Shown here: positions 34,541 through 44,997 of the stretch, one piece after another
How the letters are laid out: each line of letters starts with the position of its first letter
Numbering within the stretch: the stretch's first letter is position 1
Assembly: GCA_947685225.1 (NCBI GenBank)
Contig: CANTUV010000039.1
Location: 38,866,001-38,930,000 of the forward strand
Source: Garcia nutans
Lineage: Eukaryota > Streptophyta > Magnoliopsida > Malpighiales > Euphorbiaceae
Direction of reading: 5' to 3'
DNA length: 64,000 bases
Program-made: the position numbers and the translations under genes
The notes under the pieces: generated by a model
The model's database searches: none
What the model was told of the DNA's origin: nothing
The model's input: the letters and a program-made list of their open reading frames with translations, nothing else

Positions 34541-34750
34541 CCTCTGCCTTCAAACTCTTTGAGGGACATGGCCAAGCTTGCTTTGGCTTGGCCATATCTT
34601 GCTTGATTCTTGCTTTTCCAACATTGTTTTGATCTTACAAGGGAGTTTTTGCACTTAAACCTAAAACAAACACTTCAAACAAACTTTAAACAAAAATCAA
34701 ATGAAACATTAACTAAAAACACATAAAATCACACTAAAAACAAGTACACA
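34541..34750 (-). mobile_element. LTR of Athila element 2, second part
   Basis: Resumes the LTR interrupted at 27351, including one more GGCC-type dyad. The right boundary is uncertain: ...AAGTACACA at 34750 is a plausible CA terminus. The next 300 bp (34751-35050) is Tat-like internal sequence without a gene. Confidence 0.5.
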
Positions 34751-35050
34751 AATGATCTAAACAGGGCATGGGAAGCCCATTGCGTGAGGAAGCACCAGTA
34801 ATTTTGAAAAATAAAGAAGAAATGCATGTTTGTTCGAAGAACTAGATAATCTACAAACATCAACGAAAGCCGCATAAAAAAATTATGGGGGGCATGGAGA
34901 AGATATGAAGGCTAGCTAAAAAAATGGCTGAAATTTTTGCAAAAGTGCAAAGGAAGAACAAAGAGAATGGAAAAAGAAGAAAATTAGAACTCTCAAAAGA
35001 ATAAAGATGCAAAAGATAAAATATCAGTCTAGCTAAAAGAGCTGAAGCTA

Positions 35051-35180
35051 GGGTAAAGACCCGATCTCCAATGGATAAAGATCCATGTTTCAAGGGTAAA
35101 GACCCAATTTCCAATGGATAAAGATCCATGTTTTAAGGGTAAAGACCCAATCTCTAATGGATAAAGATCCATTTTTGGTG
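35051..35180 (+). repeat. 43-bp hairpin minisatellite, Tat element B 3' region
   Basis: Three 43-bp units, each with two perfect small hairpins sharing an AAAG loop: GGGT-AAAG-ACCC and ATGGAT-AAAG-ATCCAT (first at 35051-35062 and 35071-35086). The reverse-strand open frame across it is just repeat translation. Confidence 0.8.
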
Positions 35181-35264
35181 GGCAAAGATAATCAATCCAT
35201 TAAAGAATGGAACAACTAGTTAAGCCAGAATTCTCAACTGATAAAAGGTCAGTCAAATCCAAAG

Positions 35265-35735
35265 TCTTGGGTCCATGTACCTAGTCTCGGGTCTAAGTAT
35301 CCAAATCTAATTCAATCTCGGGTCCAAGTACCCAAATATTTTTCTTGTCCAAGTACCCAACTCAATCCAGTCTCGGGTCCAAGTACCCAAACTCAATTTA
35401 GTCACAGATCCAAGTATCCAATCTCGGTTCCAAATATCCAATCTCGAGTCCAAATATCCAATCTCGGGTCCAAGTACCCAAACTCAATTCAGTTTCAGGT
35501 CCAAGTACCCAGTCTCAGATCCAAGCACCCAAAATTCAGTCTTGAGTCCAAGTACCCAAATCAGTCTCTGGTCCAAGTACCCAATTCAATCTCGGGTCCA
35601 AGTATCCAATCTCGGGTATAAGTACCCAATCTCAGGTCCAAGTACCCAAACAAAATTCAGTCTCGAGTCTACTCATATCCAATTCAATCTCGGGTCCAAG
35701 TACCCAGTCCCGGGTCCAAGTACCCAAATCTTTTT
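35265..35735 (+). repeat. Second minisatellite, Tat element B 3' region
   Basis: More than twenty degenerate units around TCTCGGGTCCAAGTACCCAA, spacing 17-45 bp, many with GGGT/ACCC dyads. It occupies the same place (just before the PPT) as the TCCAGAACC array in element A but has a different unit. Confidence 0.85.
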
Positions 35736-35814
35736 CAAAACCTATCCTAACCAAAAATCTGCTCAAAGTCATGTTGTTTTTCACTCTCTTTAACTAAAAG
35801 TCTCAGATCGTTCA

Positions 35815-35828
35815 AGCAGAGGGCAAAC
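35815..35828 (+). other. Polypurine tract of Tat element B
   Basis: AGCAGAGGGCAAAC directly before TGTAGACCC. Confidence 0.75.
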
Positions 35829-37788
35829 TGTAGACCCTTAATTTTTGACCAAGTCCGGTCCAAAGATTTTAAAATAGTCCGAAATAATTTTTTTGTATTT
35901 ATTATTTATTTATTTTAATATTTTCTATTTATTTTAATATTTATTTCAATAATATAATATTTATTTTATTTATTTTTTATTTTTTATTTTTAATAATATA
36001 ATAATATTTATTTTTAATAAAAAATAAAATAAAAAGTAAAAAATTAAAAATTGGACGGATCGGCGAGCGATGCATGGCAGCGTGGCAGGCAGCAATTGGC
36101 CTGCTGCAGGCCAATTCGGACTACGGCGAATTGCTATCCAGCAGTAATTTTTGCCAGTGCAATTCTAGCCCCAGCAGCCAGTTCACTCAGCAAAATTGCA
36201 CCCCAGCAGCCCGTTCCTCGCCAGGTTTATTTCCTTAAAGCATTAGGTTTTTTTTATTTTTTCTTATAAATACCACATTAAAAGAATTACAAAAGGGGTT
36301 TTTTTATTTAGCCAGGAGGGTTTTTTTGGAGAGCTTTTTGGGGAGGATTTTGATTCGGCCAGGGGGCGAACTTTTGGTGATTTTTTGGACTGAGACTTTT
36401 TCCTTTTTTTTGAGGAAGAAAGACAAAAACACAAAAGAAAAGGGAGAGAGCAATGGAGCAACAAATTAATTTTAAATCATTATCAAACAAAGAACAGCAG
36501 CCATCAAACACCATCAAGGCAGTAGCAAACCCCCACTGTCTTGATTTCCTTCCAACCAAAAAGAACAAATTTGGTGTAAACAAATACTTTACATCAATGT
36601 TTAATTATTGGTGGAGCCTTCAACGGAGGTTTTGTTTTCTATATCTCTCTCATTTTAAATTTACAGTAATAAGTTTCATTATTAATATATTAATGATTTA
36701 TAATTGATTAAGTCTTCAGTAGATCCTTTTTTAAACCAACTTATCTCATATATTCATCTAAATTAAACATTTGAAACCCTAGTTTACTCAAACCCTAAAA
36801 TTCTAATTAATTCTTTTTTTATCCAAAAGACACAGTAGCTAGAAGCTTTTTAATAATAATAATAATGTTAATCTTGTCTACTTAATCATCATAGTAAACT
36901 ATTTCTTTTAGAATATTTAAGTTTTAATCTTATTTTCATAAGTTTCAATCTTGTTTACTTAAATCCTAGACCTCAAATATTATTTTCATAAAACTTTCAA
37001 AGCCCTACAATCTTAAATTTTAAACCAAAACTCTCAAAACCCTAATTTCCCTCAAGAAATCTTAATTTACGATTTAGCCCTAAATTTATATATTTATTTG
37101 CTTTATTAATTTTAGATTTGATTATATAGTTTATTATATGTTTTGATGATTTATTTATTTAATTTCAATGTTTGATTTGTTTATCATGGATGAATATTTT
37201 CTTTATTATTATTTGCCTATTAATAATGTAAGAGGTATGTTTTCATGATTAGGTACCTCATTATCTAAGTTTCATGTAATTTAATTTATGTTCTAATTTT
37301 GGGACTAATGTAAAGGATACGTTTTCATCTTTTGATAGGTGTCCTATTTAGTTTTAGACATTAGACGATGTAAGAACACGCCTCCATCCTCGGATGGGTG
37401 TTCATTTATTTATTTTGTTTGAACATTATTTTAATTTTAATATAATGATTTTTATTTTAATTATTGCATGTAGTATGGATAATATCATTATATTTAAGAA
37501 TTTTATAATATTAACACCTGAAAAGGAGGCCAATTCTAATAAATTAGGCGTTGTGGGGGGTGCTGGGCCATTTCTCACCTTCCCCACACGTACTCAACTT
37601 TTTGAATCGAGTAATCGACCCCTACCTTAGGAATCAAGTCATCCACCCCTTTCTTTTTTTCAGCCTATCCGGATGGCGACTCCATTTTCTCTTGACTTAG
37701 GCCCATGTTCTCTAAGGCCCTAAGCCTAACAGTGCTGAAGTTGCAAGAACCATTCGACCAGGAGTGGGGGAAAAAATCCTCGCTCACA
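35829..37788 (+). mobile_element. 3' LTR of Tat/Ogre element B, complete
   Basis: 1960 bp, TGTAGACCC...CGCTCACA. It shares long near-identical blocks with 19859-21456, so the two are a pair. TATAAATA at 36265-36272; U3 palindrome AATTGGCCTGC-T-GCAGGCCAATT (36094-36116); AAACCCTA-rich leader (about 36770-37080); stem-loops 37232-37403. Confidence 0.9.
36265..36272 (+). promoter_or_regulatory. TATA box of Tat LTR (element B, 3' copy)
   Basis: TATAAATA, aligned with the other Tat LTRs. Confidence 0.6.
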
Positions 37789-37845
37789 ATCATGTTGGTT
37801 TTCACTCTCTGAATAAATTCAAGAACGTTCAAGTAGGGGGCAAAC
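37789..37845 (+). mobile_element. 57-bp piece of Tat internal 3' end with PPT
   Basis: Homologous to the last 57 bp before the LTR in element B (TTTTCACTCTCT...GTTCAAG...GGGGGCAAAC). It sits between two LTRs, so it marks the 3' end of another Tat element (C). Confidence 0.75.
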
Positions 37846-38086
37846 TATAAATCCTTGATTTTGGCCATAGTTAGTCCGGTGTTAATTCTAAATTTTTAAT
37901 TGGATTGATATATTTTAATAGGGCCTAAAATAAGTTATTTAACCTTTTAAAATGCTAATTGGGTCTGATTTAAAAGGTTTGGTTGATCTTTATTTGATAC
38001 AGGTACACTAAACCCTAAATGGGTCTGATTTGAAGGTTTGGTTGGTTTTTCACTCGATTTGGCTAGATTTTAAGTGGTACGGGTGT

Positions 38087-38276
38087 CCCATGTCGAATTA
38101 GGACACCTAATTTGACATGGGGAAGCCCCCATATCAAATTGGAGCCTCCAATTCGATATGGAGGCTCCCCATATTGAATTGGCGCCCTCAATTCGATATG
38201 GGGTTGTCCCCATATCGAAATGGAGCCCCATTTCTATATGGGGCAGCCCCATATCGAAATGGGACTTCGATATGGG
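38087..38276 (+). repeat. Five consecutive hairpins in LTR U3
   Basis: Inverted repeats of 11-17-bp arms placed head to tail: 38087-38121 (16-bp arms, 3-nt loop, one mismatch), 38129-38161, 38167-38203, 38208-38243 and 38248-38276 (CCCATATCGAA/TTCGATATGGG, perfect). All are built from one CCCATATCGAATTGG unit in alternating orientation; half-units follow to about 38445. Confidence 0.9.
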
Positions 38277-38504
38277 ACTATTCTTTTGAGTCCATATCTA
38301 ATTTCGATTGTTATTTGATATGGTCTTGGATTCTGCTAGATTAAGGCCACTTGAATTCGAGATGGTCTCAGTTTTCTTCGAATTAAAAGTGTTTCTAATT
38401 CGATATGGCCTCGGTTTGTGTCAAATAAAATCCATTAATTCGATATGCATTAGTGGATCCATTTTAAAAATGAAAAGCTTCCACCATTTAACCTAATAGA
38501 CACT

Positions 38505-38512
38505 TATAAATA
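38505..38512 (+). promoter_or_regulatory. TATA box of Tat LTR (element C)
   Basis: TATAAATA, about 230 bp downstream of the hairpin array. Confidence 0.6.
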
Positions 38513-40025
38513 CAAGTTTTAAAGATCGTGGAGTGGACTTTTGGTTGACTGTTGGAACTTAAGCAACCAAGTATCAGCAAGAAAAAACCCTAAACAAGCA
38601 ACACAAAAAAGAAAATAACAAGAGAACTCAAATATCAAATAGAGAGAATGTATTAACAAGATAGTAACTTATTGTCTTGTTCTCAATTCAACTAACAAGT
38701 GTAAGCTGGTGCGAACAAAAGTTTGGATCAAAGTTTGATTATTGATGGAATCAACAAATAAAGGTACATCTCTAAAATTGAATCTATTTAAATACAGCAC
38801 ATTAAGCTTCCGTGATTGTTCATATCTTTCATGCAAAGTAATCCCAGTAACCTTTATTAGAAGAGTGATCCTGGAAACATTTACTTTACTATTATTGTTT
38901 TAGTAATCTAAACGTGCTTAACTGTTATTTTGTAGTGCATGATTATTCACTTTACAAATATAGCAGTAACTATATTTTTCCAACCTTAATAACTTTGACC
39001 TTATTTTCATAAACTTAAATCTTGTTTACTTAAACCCTAAACCCTAATATCGTTCTCCTAAAAACTCCAAAACACAATTTACTCAAATTTTAAATCATAA
39101 TTCATCCTTTGTTTATTTTTTCCAGTAACCTAATCTTTTTTCTTAAGGTTTAAATGAATAGGGTTTTAGATTTAAGGTTTCTTGAATGTTAGTTTTTTTT
39201 TTTTTTAAATCTAAACCTTAAAAACCCTATTTTCTAAATCTAAAACCCTAAAATCTTAATTTTCAAACCTAAAGCCTATAAACCCTAATTTCATTCAAGA
39301 AACCCTAATTGAAGTGTAAAATCTAATTTTATATATATATTGCTTTACTTAAGTTTGAATGCATGAATTATTATATGTCTTAATGGGTGATTTATTTTTA
39401 TTCGATTTTATGATGAATTTTTGAATGCTTTGATTTATTTTTAGTTTCAAAAAATTGTAAGAGGTTTGTTTCCATGATTGGGTACCTCAATTGTTAAGTT
39501 TCATGTAATTTGATTTATTTTAATTTTTTTATCAATTTAAAGAATACATTTTCACCAATTGGTAGGTATCCTATTTTGCTTATTTTCTTTTGGATATTGG
39601 ATTATTATAAAGGCACATTTCCATCCATCGATGGGTGCCTATTCATTTATTTTGTTTGAATTTATTGTGATTTTAATAAAGTATTTATTTATTCTTGTGA
39701 TCACAAGTAGTATAGATAATGTCATTATATTTAAGAATTTTATAATATTATGACCTGAAAAGGAGGCTGATTCCAATGAACCGGCATTGTAGGGGTGCTG
39801 GGTCATTCTCACCTTCCCAATGTATACCCAACTTTTTGAATCCAATAGGGGGTTGGAGATTCCTTAGGAATCAAGTCATCCACCCCCTTTTTTTCTCGGC
39901 CCGTTTGGGTGGCGACTCCATTTTCTCTAGATTTAGGCCCGTGTTCTCTAAGGTCCTAAGTCTAATAGTGTCGAAGTCGCAAGAACCATTCCACATGGGA
40001 GTGGAGGCAAAAATCCTCGCTCACA

Positions 40026-42073
40026 TGTTGGATATCCTAATGGGTAGAAAGGTTATAAGGTATATGATCTTGAAAATAAGAAATTTTATGTTTCACGAGA
40101 TGTTCAATTTTTGGAGGAAATTTATCCTTATGCAAGATTCTCAGTGGAGAAATCAAGTTAGCTGATTAATCCAAATCTAGAATCTAGCAATATTGAGTCT
40201 GAATCTGGTGAGATACCTCATACACCAATTTGGGTGATAGTACAATTGAACACGAGGATTAAATATAAGAGTCTAGTGCTTTTGAACAAATTTCCACAAC
40301 AGTTGAGCCTAATTACACTTAATTAGTTGATCTTGATTTATCCATAATTAAAAATCAATCTCCAACCCTTGAAAACACTGATCAATTGGTTTTAGTTCTT
40401 CCCATAAAAAGATAATGACAAATGTCTTGACTTCCATTTGGTTATCATTATACATTGCCTCCCTCTCTCTCTTCTGAAGGAAATAGCACAGTTCATCCAC
40501 TCCATCAGCTAACTTGACGGTATATCCTTTATCTCACTCTATTTCATATTCAAAGTTTTCTCCATCTCATATTACCTTTTTTATGGCCATCTCATCTAAT
40601 GATGAGTCGAGATCTTTCTTTCAAGCAATCAAACATGTATACTAGAGGGATGCAATATCCAAAGAGATTTCAGCTTTAGAAGCAAATCAAACTTGGACTT
40701 TAGAATCTCTACCCGTTAAATGAGCTATCGATTCTAAATGGGTTTACAAAATCAAATATCGACCAGATGAAAGCATTGAGTGCTATAAGGAGTGTCTTAT
40801 CACAAAAGGTTACACACACATTAAGGGAGTTGATTTCCATGACATGTTTGCTCCTATTTCAAATTTAGTCACTATTCATTATTTGTTGGTTGGTGCTTTT
40901 GTTTAGAATTGGGAATTACATCAACTAGATGTAAATAATGCATTTTTTTCATGGTGATTTGGAAGAAGAAATAGACATGAAGATTCCACAGGGACGAATC
41001 AGGGACGTATCACAAGTTTACTATCTCCCTTCTTACCATTGGTTTCTACCAGTATGTTGTAGATCATTCCTTGTTCACTTTCACACATAAAGGATCTTTT
41101 ACTCCTATCTATATTGACGTTGTCGTCATTATAAAGACAAATTTAGGTCACATTTCCAAACTGAAAAGCTACTTAGATGCAAAATTTCACATCAAAGATC
41201 TTGGGAGACTTAAGTACTTCCTTGGGATTAAGGTGGCATGTTCTCGAGCAGGGATAGTTTTGAGCCATTGCAAGTATGTTCCTAACATCTTTTCCAAAAG
41301 TAGCCTAACAGGATGCAAGTCGGCTTCTTTTTCGATGGAACTACAACACAAACTTTCAATTGACTCTAGTAAAATTTGTATAGACCTTGGACAATATCGT
41401 CATTTAGTAGGATGACTATTGTACCTAACCATTACCCGTCCTGACATCATCTTTATAGTGCATTTTCTTTGTCAATTCATGCATGAGCCACAACAACCAT
41501 ATCTTGATGCTGGTTATAGGATACTGGAATACTTAAAAGGTTTACCTAAATAAGGCATTTTACTTTCTTCAGATAACACACTGTCTTTGAGAGCATATCA
41601 TGATGCGGATTGGGTGGGATGTCCAATGACACGTAACTCCACTACTTGATACATTATTTTTCTTAGTTTGTTGCCAATTTCATGGTGGGCTAAGAAACAA
41701 ACATTGGTTTCTCATTCCTCTACAGAGACCGAATACAAAGCCATGGCAACTACTACTGGTGAGATTCTTAAATTAAGAAAACTCTTATGCAATCTTCAAG
41801 TATCACACACCTCTCTAGTTCCCTTATTTTGTGATAATCAAGCTACTATTCACATTGAAGCTAATCTGGTGTTCCATGAACGAACAAAAAATTTTAAGAT
41901 ATATTACCACTTTATTAGACAACACATCCAGTCGCGAGTTATTGCTACTCAGTTGATTTCTTCATAAAATTTGCTGGCAGATATATTTACCAAATCACTT
42001 GGACATGATAGTTTTCATCAACTACTTGGCAAGTTGGGCATTTCAACTTTACATGCTCCAACTTGAAGGGGAC
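40026..42073 (+). pseudogene. Ty1/copia pol remnant (integrase end, RT, RNase H)
   Basis: It begins inside integrase, directly after the Tat LTR end: a frame-shifted YKVYDLENKKF-like segment at about 40050-40130. RT pieces follow (about 40600-41415): TWTLESLPVK, then KGYTHIKGVDFHDMFAPIS, HQLDVNNAFF, and IKDLGRLKYFLGIKVA. The RT active-site YxDD position reads YIDV, so the second Asp is lost. RNase H (about 41590-42040) includes VSHSSTETEYKAMATT and LFCDNQATIHI. Stops and frameshifts are frequent. A PPT (TTGAAGGGGAC, 42063-42073) precedes the LTR. No gag remains. Confidence 0.85.
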
Positions 42074-42310
42074 TATTGGAGTATTTTTTACTTCCATATT
42101 TATCTTGTATCAAATCATTGACTTGGTTGCAATTAACATAATTTTAGGGATTATAGTCTAGCTATAATTGATTGTAAAATGAACAATTTTAGGAGCTAAA
42201 CTAGCACATAAGTAGTATATATGTTTGCATATAGAGGCTGTAAACAAGACGCATAGAAAATTATTCTCAATTTCATATTCCTTTATTTCAATTTTCTCTT
42301 CCTTTTTTCA
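42074..42310 (+). mobile_element. Short 3' LTR of the copia remnant
   Basis: About 237 bp from TATTGGAG (start TG changed to TA) to CCTTTTTTCA. It lies directly after the PPT, with the short length common in some copia lineages. The end point is inferred from the CA terminus only. Confidence 0.6.
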
Positions 42311-43221
42311 ATATATTAAAAGTATATATTTAATATATAATTACCCAAATTGCAACTAACCTTCCATTAAAACCCTAATTTTTCCTTACTACCTTTCTCA
42401 AACTTCATCCAGCTAAACTCATTTCCATTATCCAACCATAAAATCATTGCACACACATCAAAATAGTTTCAAAATAACCCATTTGACAATTATAATCACC
42501 TATCAAAAATCTAAATTTCACATATTCATCCATAAACCCTAGTTTCACCAATTAAGCCCATCTTAACTAATTAATCACTAAATCATCACATATCCATCAC
42601 ATTAGCTATATAATTATCTATTTTAATAATTTAAACCAACTCTATATCTCTAACTCAATAATTATATAATCTTAAAAATCAACAAACAAGCTAAAAGTGA
42701 AGAATACTTACTTATAAGCTTTATTAATCTTCAAAATTAACTTAAACCCTTTGGATTTCTAGTAAAATCTAATGTGTTTTAAGAAAATCTCTCCCTTCTT
42801 TACCTTAAAAATATAGCCATGTTTTTTGTTTAATTTTCCATCATTATCCCTCTTTTATACTTAAATAATTAATTAATAATTAAATAATTATATACTATAT
42901 ATTTATCTTTAATTCCCATCCATAAATATTTAATTCTTACTTTTGACTTTTATTTATTTATTTATTTTTCACTTCTCCAACTTAAATAGGTATATATGTA
43001 TGTGTGTATACATTAGATATGTGTTAAGTATATATTTTATACCATGTGTATACATCATGTATATCCAGTATTTATATATGTATCTAGGATATATATTATG
43101 TATATTCAATGTATATATTATGTATATCTTATGTTTATATCATATGTCTCTTTTCTAACATACTAGCTAACCATCCATATTAATTATTAGTTTTATGAAT
43201 ATTAAAATTAAGGATGTTACA
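42311..43221 (-). mobile_element. Tekay-like LTR fragment X
   Basis: AT-rich, non-coding, ending GGATGTTACA in the same style as the Tekay LTR end GGGATATTACA at 49845. It shares blocks with the next fragment (CCCATCCATAAATATTT..., ACTTTTGACTTTTATTTATT). Truncated at its left by the copia remnant. The internal (TATATG)n-like stretch (42980-43140) is low complexity. Confidence 0.55.
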
Positions 43222-44767
43222 TATAATCTCATAAATCATATAAACATAACACATCTATACACACACATTGGGCCCAACACAATGTTCAGGTTCTAAAAAG
43301 ATTGATTTGACCTATCGAAACCCAAAGGTCTAACACTGGAGATCAAGTGTCATGTGATACCAGTGTGTCACTCTCACCCGAAGGCCATCTCCTCAACACC
43401 AAAGTGTCCAACAATAGTTTGTCTCATTCGAAGGCATAAAATAGTAGTGATACTAGTGTATCTCACCCGAAGGTGTATAAAATGTCATGATGTATCTTTG
43501 GCATTCCAACTCAACAGCACCAAATTCAATATTTTGAAATAAGAAATTGTGTAGCGTAACTATTCACACAATGTCATATCACATTTAAATATTCTCATAT
43601 CATTTCATTATTTTCAATATTTTTCACATTTTCATCACATTCCATAATCATTTTCACATTGCACATTATGTTCCATATCAATAATGTGCCTTGTTCATAA
43701 TGTCCCAAATCAACACATCATAATGGTTTAAAGTTTAAAGCAATATTTAAAACATTTTCTTGAAATAATGCATGGGATATATGAATAAAGTCAATTAAAA
43801 ACAAAACAATAAACTTTCAAAAATGGTAATGTGATTATGCTAAATATGAACATTTAAAATATATGTTGTCAAAGTATGTACAAACCTTATTTAGCTCCAA
43901 AATCAAACCAATAACACTTTCCAAGCCTCAAATCCAAAAATCCCTAGGTTCAGTACCTTCACCAATTTGGCCTAACCCTACCTAAATCAATAACAAGTTT
44001 AATTCATTCAATTAAAACATATTTATACGTAAATTATTCAAATTAATCATTAATTATACTAAACTTAACCAATTCCCACCAAAACCCTAAATTCCAAACT
44101 TCCATAAATCTTAGTTTCACACTTTAAGCTCACTTCATTTTTTAACCTCAAATTCAACATAAATACATCATATTAACTGCATAATCATCTTCTATTAATC
44201 ATCTTGTATTTCAATTAAAATCAATTCATCTCTCTACTAATACCATTACATAATCTAATAATTCAAGAAAACAAGCTTAAAAGAAAGAAACTTACTTGAA
44301 ACCTTGGTTAACCTTCAAACCCAACTTGACTGACTTAAGTTTTTAATGAATTTTGGAGTATTTAAAGAAATGATTTTCTCTCCTTTCAAGCAAGAGAATT
44401 TCGGCCATGGATGTTGGAAGAAGAAGAAAATGAAGTTTTAAATCTAAATTCCCATCCTTATCCCTTTTTTATATTAATTAATTAAATATTTAAATATTTA
44501 AATATTATAAATTTATCTTTAATTCCCATCCAAAAATATTTCTTTCTTACTTTTGACTTTTATTTATTTATTCATTTATTTTACTTTTCCAACTTAAATA
44601 TGTGTATATTTATGTGCATATATATTATGTATGTCTTGTATATATATTAGGTATCCATTTTATATATTATATATATCTAGTGTATATATTATGTTTCACC
44701 CTTCCAACACATCTAGTTATTCTCTCGTATTAGTTATTTTATGTATATCAAATTTACAGATATTACA
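43222..44767 (-). mobile_element. Tekay-like LTR fragment Y
   Basis: Contains ATTGGGCCCAA (43266) as in the other Tekay-type LTRs, then small dyads such as GATAC-TAGT-GTATC (43449-43462), and ends CAGATATTACA. The part with the GCTTAGCGCGAT block is missing on the left. Non-coding. Confidence 0.6.
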
Positions 44768-44997
44768 CTAGCCCTAAGCCCAGACAAGTTAGGCTGACTA
44801 GGGTCGGCTAGGTCATTTGGGCCAATGGGCCAGGTTGGCAGGCCAAGCATCCCAAAGATTTTTTATTTGTATTTTAAATATACTTCTTCTTACTTTTTAT
44901 TTCCATTTCCATTCTCAATTAAATTATTGAATTAATTAGTTAAATATTTTCAGTAATTAAACTATTATTGAATACTCCATGCGTATTTAAAATTATG
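44768..44997. other. Unassigned spacer
   Basis: About 230 bp between an LTR end and the truncated pol of Tat element D. A GC-richer portion (44770-44865) repeats GGGCCA/GGCCA words; nothing else recognised. Confidence 0.35.

Larger units (their letters stand above)
37846..40025 (+). mobile_element. 3' LTR of a third Tat element (C), diverged subfamily
   Basis: 2180 bp, from TATAAATCCTTGATT (start dinucleotide TG changed to TA) to CGCTCACA. It has the conserved TATAAATA (38505-38512), AAACCCTA-rich leader (about 39030-39310) and stem-loop module (39461-39639). The U3 differs from the other Tat LTRs and carries the hairpin array at 38087-38276. Confidence 0.85.

Noticed and set aside
35542..35793. 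Plus-strand 83-codon open frame
   Set aside because: Repeat translation of the GGGTCCAAGTACCC minisatellite.
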